NCBI GenBank assembly: GCA_903813345.2
Contig: CAIIXF020000005.1
Location: 17,487,375 to 17,551,374, forward strand
Origin: Owenia fusiformis
Lineage: Eukaryota > Annelida > Polychaeta > Sabellida > Oweniidae
Length of the DNA: 64,000 nt
Direction: 5' to 3'
This document shows positions 25,701-37,690 of this stretch, piece by piece. The notes beneath the pieces are model-generated. The model did not search any database and was not told the DNA's origin. It was given only the letters and a program-made list of their open reading frames with translations. Within the stretch, counting starts at the first letter, position 1. Each line of letters begins with the position of its first letter. A program made the translations under genes and the position numbers.

Positions 25701-28090
25701 CAGACATATGTCATACTATACCAAACATTTTTACTCACACTGGGGGACATTATCACCCACAAATTAGTCTGAACACTTACCACGATAACTAGATTACACG
25801 AGAGTGTGATAAGGAATATTCACACAAAAGATGCATTATATATTCCACGTAGGAACTTAATCTATATTGATTTTCTGGATTGTTGAAATTGCTTTCAAAT
25901 CTTGCTGTTTTGTCACATTTTTCAGCCTTTTCATTTCGCGATTGAGCAATGGGTAAATATTTAAGACGCTTCGTTGTTCTGTTTTTATAACTTGTACTGT
26001 TGTCATCAAAGGGTTACATTGATCTAAATCATATTAATATACGAACCACGACTTTCTGTAAATAACTATCTTTTACAGGGGTTTGTTTTGTGATTCCATG
26101 AAAGAACAGAATAAATAGGAGTAGGCCAAGAAAAGGATTTTTGTCAGAAATGAATCCTTAAAAATGCCATTAATCTACCCACTTAGTAATTATATTTAAA
26201 GCTATACACACGAAACAATCAATAGAGGCACGTTCTAAAAAGGGTGTGAATAATTGCAGATAGATTAAAAACATATTTTGTAAATATTTGTATTTTAACA
26301 TCGTGAATGAATTTTAAACTGTAGCAAAATTATGGGTTTGCGCTTAACCCCCTAAAGTGAAAGTGACATTAAAATATAATATCAGTGAAACATCGAATGC
26401 TTGCAAACACATGTTCAAAAGCTTTTAGGAAATTAATCATCATAATGAGATGGTGAGTTTGTGAAATATAATTTTTCATATTTTTCATCAAGTTGCAGTT
26501 ATTAAGTTCAACATTAGTTTAACTTCGTTGAGAATAGACACTTAAAGGGTATATGTTTCACCAGGGGAAAATACAAACGCGCTCTTGTTCCAAAATTAGA
26601 TTAATCCACCGTCATTAATGTTTGCCAGATTGTACAATTAAGAAAAATGATGATATTTAAGATGCATATACTCAATATGTAATGCTACTAATGGAGAATA
26701 TGTCACGGCTCGAACCTGTAGAATGATAATACCCTATGTGTTTGCACTATACACGGGTTCCCATCTATTTAAAGACGATACCACTGTTATTACTGTCTAT
26801 TTACCGTTTGTCAGAGAAACCAAAAGTTAGTTTAAAACGATTAATCAAACGGCCAAGTCTTTGTAAAAGAATCTGATTTATATTCGCGGAGATATATAAA
26901 AGATCAAAAGCAAGGGCACCGACTTTCAATTATCGTAGCCCTAAAATCAATCAGTCAAAAGTGAACCTCGTTTGATTGATGAATCCACTATTAATGAGAC
27001 ATAATCGTCACTATGGTTAAACTAAAGAATCCACTGTTATAAATTCTACTTAACAATACCAAAACTCCTCCAAATTGTTTAATTCATTATCATTTTATGT
27101 TTCTCATTATAACTCTCCGATGTTAAATTTACATAAATAGCCCAACCGCAGTTCTGTACTGGAAAAGTGCTTCCATGCTTCGTAGATAATGGTTTCAATT
27201 ACTTTGCCATTAATTTAGAACCTAATGATCATTGTTAACTTTTGAAATATGGGGGGTGTATTTGAATATATTTTAGGTAGTGTACTCTGCAGTCTTCCTT
27301 GACATCGGTGATCAATTTAATTTAATTCGATGTTATCTCTCATATCGATTTAGCATATGATATCAAGAATATGATATCTATAACGGTTAAAAAATAGCGT
27401 AACTTTGTTAAATGATATACGCATGAGAATTAAGATTTATTGTGGTGTTTATTAGAGATCCAAATAAATATTTTTAAATGAGGATAATGTTGTCCTTCAT
27501 TTTATTTATGCTTTCTCATGTATCCTTTTCCTGTTTATTGCTTTTTTCAGTATTTAGTCACTTGATAAAAAGTGTATATTATTGCGAATGTCGGATCTAC
27601 CCGGCTGATCAATAAATTCTTGAGAAAAGGGCTATTTATAAAGTTTTGTGCACATTTCTTTAAAAATTTTACATCTTAATATTTCCTTTGTATTTTACGA
27701 TTTCTATTTTACAAACCCTTCTTATCTCTACTTTCAGAAGGAAACAAGAAAGAGCTCAGTGGAATGTTTAACAAATCACATCCACCTAAAAAACGGAGGA
27801 AAGCCAGAACAGCTTTCACAAACCAACAAATATATGAACTTGAAAAACGATTCCTTTATCAAAAATACCTGACACCGGCAGACAGAGACGAGATTGCGTC
27901 AACCTTAGGACTCTCGAACGCCCAGGTTATCACGTGGTTTCAAAACAGACGCGCGAAATTAAAACGAGACCTGGAAGAGTTGAAAAATGATGTAACTAAT
28001 GCAACAACAGTTGAAAGTCCGGGTGCGCAAAAGGAATTACTAGAAAGTATGGAGCATTTACAAGCAGTTAAGACAGGAATGAAAAAATAG
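16780..28090 (+). CDS. Lbx: Ladybird-type homeobox transcription factor Lbx
   Basis: Nuclear DNA-binding regulator; in other animals Lbx acts in muscle precursor and dorsal neural patterning. Coding exons are 16780-17341 and 27738-28090, joined in phase 1 across a 10.4-kb intron (donor GTAATT, acceptor CTTTCAG), giving 304 aa (human LBX1 is 281). In order: an acidic Ser-rich N-terminus; an eh1-like Groucho-binding motif FLIRDIL at 45-51; a His/Ser/Pro-rich stretch; an acidic run at about 135-155; the Lbx-specific motif SPLDALFEMTSKTFDG at 165-180; then the homeodomain at about 207-266 with Gln50 in WFQNRRAK. The helix-1 segment YELEKRFLYQKYL is diagnostic for ladybird. The intron position upstream of the homeodomain matches vertebrate LBX. 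The ATG is in fair context. Tlx, the usual NK-cluster neighbour, is not seen within the window. Confidence 0.95.
17342..27737 (+). other. Large Lbx intron
   Basis: 10.4 kb of AT-rich sequence between the two Lbx coding exons. I found no coding exon with recognisable similarity and no long inverted repeats like those downstream of Lbx, except a short palindrome near 22404-22432. The scarcity of transposon-like elements compared with 28-52 kb fits an intron holding developmental enhancers; this is inferred from density only. Confidence 0.5.
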
Positions 28091-28180
28091 TTTACTTGAG
28101 TATTTACTTGAGTAAATTATCAGACTATCAGTTGTGCTTCCAAAAAATTATTGTAGATAATGTCATATTTGAGAATGAGA

Positions 28181-28600
28181 AGGTTAAGCTACACGTTTAT
28201 AAGTGACCTAGCTTGTACGTGAACGTGAAGTATTATGACTTGGGATTACTGTCCCATTTTCCATTGGTTTTATCAGGAACCTGATTGCAACTATTTTCTT
28301 ATATACTCAATCGGGTAAGAAATTACTACGAATGAGGAAACTAATCCTTAATGGGCCATAATTTTACACGCTCACTGACAAGTTTCCTATCAAACGCATG
28401 GGCGTAGCCATGCATGAGGCAGGGGAGACAACTGACATGCCAAAATTTTACAGATAAATATCAACTCAGAGTTTTTTCAGTTCAAACTAGAAAACGATGT
28501 CTTTTGACAGTATTTCCCTTTCATTCAAAATTTCATTACCAATTTACTTACTTGCCTCCCATTTTTAGCTTCACCCATAAAAACGTGTAGCTTGAACTCC
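28181..28600. repeat. Possible fold-back element sharing a motif with the 36-kb repeats
   Basis: AGGTTAAGCTACACGTTT at the left is mirrored by AAACGTGTAGCTTGAACTCC at the right end. The same AGGTTAAGCTACACGTTT core recurs in all three units of the 36.0-36.8 kb array, so this is a dispersed family. Confidence 0.5.
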
Positions 28601-28770
28601 CTAATTTTTGGTGGTATTTACGCCAAAATAGTGTTTGTATGATTAAGACACATTGTTAAAGGCATTAAATGCAATTTATAGCACCTGAGGAATGACTCGC
28701 TAGTTTATGTCAAAATGTGCTTCTTTGCCAATTACTGGCGTTTGCGTCCTGCCAATATAATCACACATTT

Positions 28771-28929
28771 TCTACACTCCCCATCGTAAGTTCAGCAACT
28801 GAAAGTTTTCATTGGATAGCATATTAAAGACTGTCAATGATAAGTGATTCAAAATGAGCTTCCGGTTTCCAAACTTATGGAGGGCAGTGTATTTAAAGAT
28901 GTATATAACTTATGGAGGGGAGTGTATAT
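28771..28929. repeat. Short element related to the 40-kb inverted-repeat element
   Basis: It starts ACACTCCCCATCGTAAG and ends with two nearby copies of CTTATGGAGGGNAGTGTAT. The same terminus occurs at both ends of the larger element at 40051-40850, so these are deleted or solo members of one family. Confidence 0.5.
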
Positions 28930-30935
28930 CACTATCCATATTTTGAAAGCCATGTGCGCATTCTTGCGCAAAGTCTAAAGAAAAATGGCGATGCAGTTTC
29001 AAAATGATTATGTAAGTGAATGCTGCAACTGACTAAGTTCTTCCAAACTCATTTTATTAAATCATAAATGTAAGCTGTAATTAATTGTAAAATATGCATA
29101 TTAATTTATTGTACATATAAATCAACATTAATTGTAAATAAAATCTATGGATTACAAATTAATTGAAAACAATGACTTTTATTTGATTTTAATTGAATCA
29201 CTGAGAAAGGGGTGAACGTAAACTCTAAAACAAGGTCAGTAACCTGTCTTCCACTGCGTGACATCAAATGAGATCTGAATGAGAAAGCACAACATATAAA
29301 AATCTTATTAACATATATAAAAATGAGATATCTTTCATGAACCATTTTATTTATTGTTTAGATTTCTAACGACATTTTCAAATAATATTTGAGATTTGAA
29401 AATAAAGACAAACGTACCAGAAATCAAATGTTATATTCATAATGAAAGGCACAAAGGGCAACATATCCAAACAAATATTCAATCATTACAGCAGTTTATA
29501 GCAGTAAACTACACAAATAAATAACCACAGGGCTTTCAAATGAGTATTCAACTTGGTGCCATGGTTTCAATAAGCACCAATTAGTAATACTTTGGTACCA
29601 TTTAGGTTACGAAGCTAACCATGGCCAAGGAGCACATGATAACAAAGAGCAGAATATTAACTTAACATTCAAATATATACCCAAACCATGCACCAAAAAA
29701 CCATCAGTTGATAAAATAAACACCCACAACAAATTCTTGTTCATGTGTGCGCAACGACCATAATTCCCAAAACAAGTAAGCCAATTCATAAGTACCATCT
29801 GTATATTAATTAATACTGATACGTCAACAGTGCAAGCCACAAAAGTCAAAGCAACACACCAATCTACGATGTCGATTAATCTCTGCATGCAGACTGAAAA
29901 TTATCTAAAAAGTTTCTTTCATAGTTCCATTTCTTATACGAATACTTAGTTTTTTGATTTGGTCTATGTAGGGAAAGGTTCGTAATTTAGATGAATTGTA
30001 TAGGTACGTATTGTTTCGTATTTTAAATGTTGCCATTTGTGATTTTTCATTAAAAGCGCTTAGATTGGGCAAGGTATAGACGATAATTCCTTTGACCCAT
30101 TTCCAGGTTCAGATTTGACCACCAGTGTAAAGTGTAAAGACCACCTTGGGCCCATAGCTCTCACACAAAACAATTCAGAGCCCTAAAAATCACACTTGGG
30201 TAGGTATACCACAGTGAAGTATCAACGGACACGATATATTGACATCGTGTAATACTATCACTTGATTACTTAATCATCATAACACAATGACACCATATGG
30301 AAAATATCCTCTTGAACTTTGCAATTGTCAGATATTTGTTATAATTAATCCTGGCTTGAGGATCGTTCCCACCCTTCTCCGTAACAGGCTCACCTTCAGA
30401 ATTGCTCGTGATTCAATTATAACTTCGCCACCAGCTCCCTTTCATCAACGAACAGCTAACAGTGGCAAAACATCAATTTAAGGTAAGTGATGAGATATCA
30501 GTGAACTAACTAATTAGTATAAGTAGAATATACCTTCACAAATGTTCTTTTTCTCATTTAGGAGTAAACTCTATTAGAGGACTATTTGTTAACATCGAGT
30601 CAAGGTGCAGACAGAACAATTTTGTTTATTGGCGCAGCGACTCTTAAGAACAACTGTTTTGCCAAGCGAGATAATTAAAGGAGTTTTAAGTAACAAAAGA
30701 TGATATGTTTTGGAGAAGGATCTTCACTCGTGTTGTTAATCAGCGTCCGTACTTTTGACATATGCTGTAAGTGATCCGGCAATTAAACTTAACGGCTGGT
30801 ACTTAGTTCGCGTTCATCTACACCGCACAACTACCGGGCATTTGTCAAAACGCTAATCCCTTCTATTTTTGTAATCGAGGACACTTTCGGGGTGGGTGGG
30901 AGATCTTAGTCTTGTTCCAAGACTATGGATGCCCA

Positions 30936-30947
30936 CCCCCCCCCCCC
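30936..30947. repeat. Poly-C tract
   Basis: An uninterrupted run of C on the plus strand. Similar C-runs occur at 36206 and 50861. Confidence 0.85.
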
Positions 30948-32533
30948 TTCCCTATTTACCTCACAAACATAACACGTGTGGCTCACAAGGGCTAGACTAG
31001 GCGATCTCAGTATACTTATTTCTAATTTTGACATATCGTTTCTTTTGTATATTATTACTCAGTTTTATGACTGACATTATATTGGGTCAAAAAGGATTAA
31101 CAAATTCGATATTGTATCATCCATGATGTAAAGTTAACTTTTTCAATTAATATTTTGTTCAGTAGTAAATGTTGCATATATGATACAATTACATAATCAA
31201 ATCATATTCCAAACTTAATCATACTTATAAGTAATTCTAGGTTTTAATTGCGTAAAACAATATGATTTGATTACCCAAAACAAAGGAGAAATATATTGCA
31301 TTTGATAATGTCAATTTGATTAAAAGCCTAATGATCGATGCTTTTGTTTAGGCGATTACGAAGATTCGGAAAATGATAATACATCACCAATTTAGTTGTT
31401 TGGTAAATAACTATGCTTAGATGTTTGTAACACCCCTATAGATGTTTCTTTTAACAACAACTTAGAAAAACAGAAAAATATGTTAAAGTCATTCTAACGA
31501 AGGCGAAGCTATTTTGTAAATTAACCCAAAAATAAGGTGATAATATATCTCCCATATTTCAACATTCTTATGACAGACGAAAAAGATTGCAAATTAAGGC
31601 TCGTTAACGTATCGAGTTTAAAGGTGTCCAATTAAGAACAAGGGTGTTATTTTGCAAAACTTTTGGTATGCTGATAGAACTGAAGGTTTGGGTAATTAAC
31701 AGATTTGCTTAACTGAGTGTTTCTCGCTACGTTGACGCCAAAGGTTATAAATTAGTGCGCGCAAATATCAATAAGTCTTAACTTATTTGCAAGCTCAAAC
31801 GTCAAAACATACTCTGCCATAGAGCAGATGCGCATTTTCTAGATGATTACATTAGTAATTACTAACAAGCGTTGGTCTGAATGTAACCTCCATCAAATGG
31901 CAAATATGCATCTGAGTTCGATGAGGGAAACTTGCGTATGCAACGGATGAATTGACACCGGGCAACTGTCAAATCCGGGTGTGAAACAGATTTCACAAGA
32001 TTTGTATTTAGACCGTAAATTATTTAGCAACTTTCGGGGAAAGAGTATTGCGATCTTGGAATTTTTTGTCCCCATTTTGCGCTGTTTAGAAATAGATTTT
32101 TAATTGTTATTTAAGGTTCTCCCAATGTAAATGCTTATGGTATAAATGTGACTATCCGGATGATATGATTTCCCATGGGACTATTTTAATTATTATGCAT
32201 GAAGCGGAATGATATTTTAACGATTAATTGTGCACTTATGAGGGGGACTATTATTGCCGGAGCACAACTAATTGATATATCACTCCATCTTGTGTCATCA
32301 TGCATATCAATAGAGGTGCAATTTACGACATCAATTTACGACATTGAGATTGGGAAAACATATAGTTAAGCTCAATTAGTATGTCAGCCTGATGTCGGCT
32401 TATTCGAGCAAACATCCTTCATATCAACTGATTTGCAGCTATCTGTGCTCCGAAAATGATCTAATAAACATGCAGAAATATCTGATTGTATCTTTTATCT
32501 TACACTATACACGTAATTTCTGTATCCGTACCT

Positions 32534-32587
32534 GTGAGTGAGTAAGTGGGTGAGTGAGTGAGTGAGTGAGTGAGTGAGTGAGTGAGT
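32534..32587. repeat. GTGA tetranucleotide microsatellite
   Basis: About 13 GTGA units, with two early imperfect units (GTAA and GTGG) and then a pure run. Confidence 0.95.
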
Positions 32588-33123
32588 ACCATATCTGGTA
32601 CCTCGAAACTATCACTCGTGGTTAAAATACAAAGAATTGTTTTGTTTAATTTTTTACTTATCTTTTGACCTCCCATTTACAAATATTAGAAAATGAGGTA
32701 ATACTTGCTTCATCAATGGGCTTTGTGTTTTATGCAGTGTTTTCGTGAGGTTTGTAATAAAACCATTCGGAAGTGTCATCGTCACATACAGTACTTTGTA
32801 AAAATGTATTTTTGTTTTATCATGAAACAAAAACTCCTTCTCGATTTTCAGCAACTTTCTGAGTATAGTAATGAGTGGGTTAGGAATGTTTAATGACTCA
32901 TTATACAGGCCGAGGGACCATATCTTTTAAATATATGATACTTGAAATCAGATTTAGCAGAACGCCAAATACGCCTAATCCGTTGGCCAAAAACTCTTCC
33001 ATGGAGTTTTTCAACATTTTGAGCACTTTTCAAGTGCTATATCGTGTGTGTGTGTGAATCTGGGCCATCAAGATTTTTACAGTATTGGATTTGACGAGTG
33101 GAGTGTTCGGGAAGTGATAATGC

Positions 33124-33737
33124 ACAGGGTGTCAAATAAGTCCCGTCCCCCTGCTACAGCTAAAACCTTAACAGACGGTACCTAGTGTGATATACCATTC
33201 GAAAGATCATCCAAAGTTATGTTAACTCACCAATTCTCAAGTATTTTGGATGAAATTTACTTATATTTTTATGATGTCTTTTATAGTTAACGTGCCCTCC
33301 TTTGAGTAGCTTTTTGCGTCAAAATGACAAGGATATAACCTCAGAAATACGTCAAAAAGTTAATCTTTTTCGCATTCCACTTGTAACAAAAAGGTTTTCA
33401 CCACTTTCCTTGCACCTCTATTTTCTACACATCTAACCCTATCCAAAAATTGGTTATATTCCTCGCCATAAACATATAAAGTCATCTTTTGGTCCCTTGA
33501 CCTTTCTTATACCCGATTCTTGAAATCCTGCAAAATACGCCAGATTCCCATGTTTCTAGGCATATGGTCACCTCAATTGATACAATTTTGTAAACATTTG
33601 TGAGATTGATTGACATGTGTCAGATATATGCCAATCAATCTAACTTTGGAAGACCTTTCCAATGATATATCACACTTGGTACCAAATATCTTGGTTTTGG
33701 CTGTAAAGGGAGGGACGGGACTTATTTGACACCCTGT
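33124..33737. repeat. Fold-back element, about 610 bp
   Basis: The termini are ACAGGGTGTCAAATAAGTCC and its inverse GGACTTATTTGACACCCTGT. Imperfect complementarity continues for roughly 130 bases per arm, including ACCNAGTGTGATATA. No transposase frame is present. Confidence 0.8.
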
Positions 33738-33856
33738 AGAATTTTTACCACCTTGCCGGGCCAGTTCTATGGGTTTTTGTGCTAGTTTAGAAGGCATTCA
33801 TTTTACTATATCGACCTAAGCAATATGTGACGTCATAGTGGTGGTAAAGAATGCAT

Positions 33857-34218
33857 TTAAGGATGTTCCCTGGACGAAGTTGAAAACGATGAACACCAAC
33901 CCCTAATTTTTCTTTTCAAAATGTGAAGTACATAGCATAACTAAGTGTTTCTGTGAGTTTAAGAAAAAGTTAAATATTCAAAAGTGTGTTTTGGGGTGAA
34001 AACCTGATTTTTAACATGGGTTTCAATGAGAAAGTGCCACGCCCACTTTTGTCAAATATTGACACTTTAGAGGCCTCTTGCTCAGAAAAAAGCACACTAA
34101 CATATGGTTTTTAAAGTTTTAATATTCTTTGTTGCCCGTGAGAATCCCAGAAAACCATTTTTGAGAAAAAGTTAAATACTATTGAATATTTTCCTATCTG
34201 ACCAGGGAACATCCTTAA
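33857..34218. repeat. TTAA-flanked MITE
   Basis: The left end is TTAAGGATGTTCCCTGG and the right end CCAGGGAACATCCTTAA. The 17-base inverted ends begin and end with TTAA, the target of piggyBac-type transposases. About 360 bp, non-coding. Confidence 0.7.
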
Positions 34219-36039
34219 CGACCGGTCGAGAATGCAAATACGACCGACAATTTTCCCCCGGGAAATTAGATATCGTTCAGTGCGTAAGATTTTCTTGCTG
34301 CTTCAGTCCTGGTCATTAACGGTGGTAATAATATTAATAACGTCATTTCTGCGGGCTTCGGCCCTCGGTCCAATATTTCACTCTACTGCCCTTCGAAACG
34401 ACGTTATTGTACTATTCAAACATAGCTAGGTACTGTAAGGTGTGTCCAATTCCAGCCAATCAGAACACGTTATTTCATATAACTGCATTGCATTTTATCA
34501 TAGGGAATAACAAGTTAGTTGCTTATGCAGGTCAAATGGGAAGTGTTAAATGGTTGTCAAGGTGACAAGTTGACTCTTGCAAAAAATTTCTTTGGATCTA
34601 TATTTGAACACGAGTCAAAATCTTTTCAGTGATATTGTATAAAGCATTATGAATATGAATGTGTGAAAAGAATTTAAGTCCAAGACACAATGAATTGTGG
34701 CTGATTCATTTGTAATCATCAGATTTACAAAGGGTTCAAAAATTGATTAGCTAAAATTATAAGAATTATTATCATCATTTCATTTCAAAATAAAAATCAG
34801 AGTATAATTTACAATATGATATATTGTTGATATGACCATTCAAACCATTTTAGTGACTTATTCTTTGCTAATGTAGTTTTCCTGGAAAAGTAAAATGAGC
34901 ACATTAACACATTGGATTTCAGGATTGATTTCTCATACCTTGATTCTAGGCAAGGAATACTAAACCATGGTGATTTTATAAATTCCAAGCAGCGTGGTCA
35001 TGTGATAAGAAGGCATTATCTAGATCATATCAGGGTGTTCAATAAGAACATTTCTGGAAACGTATCTGTTTCTTCTATACTGTACTTTACTTTATTTAAA
35101 TGTGCAGTAAAAACTATTACGTTGATTTTGATAAAGATGTCACGCTGCACTGCAAATTCGGGTTTATCATAGTGTCGATTCGTCTGCTTCTATCACTTGC
35201 AAATGCATTATGGTTATGTAACTAAACGATTTCATTCAACAAAGTCTGACAATTCTAACCATCTTCCATTTTGTTTAAGTAATTTACTTAGCAAGTTTTC
35301 AATTAAAAGTCAACGCATTACTTTTTTGACAGGACTAATTTTTCTCTGCAACAGAATTGCCAATTACCTCCAGCATTTATGATCGTTCTATATAATTATA
35401 GCTTCACTTGCCTCTGCCGTTGAAACTAATACATCTTTATAATCAAATAATCCAACACACCTGGGAAAACTTAAAACTACTTAAAGCTATTATAATCTGA
35501 AATATTCATGATGCGTCTTAACTATTTTCACAAATTATCCATTTCTCTGACAATTTAGAAACGAGAACTCATCTGTTAGCCAAAATTGCCCCTTTTACTG
35601 TATATCCTAATTAGCTATAATAGAATTTGATGTCTACACCGTATATTGTAATGGATAGCAGTGAGATAAAATGGGTTTAAATTTAATTTTGTTGAGGAAG
35701 TTGCTAGTTTTGAGATTCTGATTAATTACATATCTAGGCAGTCTCACTGCTTAGAGGCATTTGGGATTATTTTAGCAACCAGGCGGTAATTATTCTTCTA
35801 TTGTAGATTGGCTTTATGGCTTTTTAGGAACATTAACATGTAAATCAACTAAACGAGTAATTTATCTTCAATAATGGAATTGTTTACATGATTCACATGA
35901 TTAACTTAGCCTGGTGGTAAGTCAAATAAAGTATGATTTGATGGAGTTGCGAAACTAAGGTCGTCTATTTTGAGATCAAAAATATACAACTGAGTGCTTT
36001 ATGTATTGACTTGAGATATACCTTACCAAATATGATTCT

Positions 36040-36788
36040 ATTGACCGATTTAAAGTGTTAAAGCCCCTGTGATAATTTTTATTGCATTCAATAGCAGCGC
36101 ATCAAGTCTATGGTTCCCTCATTTGGGGAGGTTAAGCTACACGTTTTTAAAAGCACTTGTCAATGAACGAGTAATATTCAATATGATGACCTCTAAGGAT
36201 TACTGCCCCCCCCCCCTTCAATTGTAAACGTGTATGAACCATAGAATTGCCAAATGATTGCCAGGGATTGCCAGAGATTACTGATTATTGACCGATTTAA
36301 AGTGTTAAAGCCCCTGTGATAATTTTTATTGCATTCAATAGCAGCGCATCAAGTCTATGGTTCCCTCATTTGGGGAGGTTAAGCTACACGTTTTTAAAAA
36401 GCACTTGTCAATGAACGAGTAATATTCAATATGATGACCTCTAAGGATTACTGCCCCCCCCCCCCTTCAATTGTAAACGTGTATGAACCATAGAATTGCC
36501 AAATGATTGCCAGGGATTGCCAGAGATTACTGATTATTGACCGATTTAAAGTGTTAAAGGCCCTGAGAACATTTTTATTGCATTCAATAGTAGTGCATCA
36601 AGTCTATGGTTCCCTCATTTGGGGAGGTTAAGCTACACGTTTTTAAAAGCACTTGTCAATAAACGAGTAATATTCAATATGATGACCTCTAAGGATTACT
36701 GCCCCTCCAACCTTCAATTGTAAACGTGTATGAAATATAGAATTGCCAAATGATTGCCAGGGATTGCCAGGGATTGCCAGGGATTACT
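36040..36788. repeat. Three tandem copies of a 247-249 bp unit
   Basis: Units begin ATTGACCGATTTAAAG at 36040, 36287 and 36536. Units 1 and 2 are almost identical and include a poly-C tract; unit 3 is more diverged and has lost the pure C-run. Each unit ends in short GATTGCCAGG repeats. The low divergence of units 1 and 2 suggests a recent duplication. Confidence 0.92.
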
Positions 36789-37079
36789 GCATTCCTGCCT
36801 CATCTCAATTGTTTTTCGAAGGGACCGGAATACACGTATTTTCCTTCTAATTATAGATTTCACTCAACTGGATATGTAAATACTACAAAACGAACAAAGA
36901 AAACTACAAATATTCACGTGCAAAATCTCTTAAAATTAAACGTGTGGCTCTATATTATCCATTGCTCCGCCGTTCTTTAGAATGTTACCCTTTGCATTCG
37001 TTTGATTTAGCCTCTTAAAAGATAGCTTCGTCATGAAACGAATTCGTCTAAACTAAACTCTGCGCTCGGGAAGTACAAT

Positions 37080-37690
37080 AATGAACACTATTTGAAACAT
37101 ATGGGTACTACGTTACACTTAATGAATACTATGTTACATAATAATGAACACCATATTAAACTAATGAACACTACATGATACTAATGGACACTACGTTACA
37201 CTAAATGAATACTACGTCACATAATCATGAACCCTCTATTGAACTATTGAAGATATAAATGCTCTCATTTTGTGATTTTGTCATAATCCCACTTATTTTT
37301 TCAGAACGTGTAGATTATAATGTTAAAATATTATAAGTACATCTTGAATTACTTTTGAGATAAGGTTGCCATGGTAACCTGTATTTAGATATAGCTATAA
37401 TATATATGCATTATATATATATATATAAATAATCTAGCTACAAGTTCTGAAAAAATGAGAAGGATATTCGAAAAAATTCATAAAATCAGAGCATTTTTAT
37501 TAGGATATATGGATCGCCCCTTGTATATGACACTGGTAGGTGCAACGTTATACTTTTGCATACTACGTTACATGATAATGAACACTATATTAAACTAATG
37601 AACACTTTATGACACCAATGGGTACTACGTTACACTAAAAGAATACTACGTTACATAATAATGAACACGTAGGCGAATGAACGCTACACC
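37080..37690. repeat. ACTACGTTACA-type degenerate tandem repeat split by a fold-back element
   Basis: Two blocks (about 37080-37250 and 37555-37690) carry similar runs of AATGAACACTA and ACTACGTTACA. Between them, 37257-37496 is a fold-back with arms beginning AAATGCTCT and ending AGAGCATTT and an AT-repeat centre. The fold-back probably inserted into, or was duplicated together with, the simple repeat. Confidence 0.65.

Noticed and set aside
29607-29888. Minus-strand 93-codon hydrophobic open frame
   Set aside because: No recognisable family, no splice or promoter context, and length within what chance gives in this much sequence.
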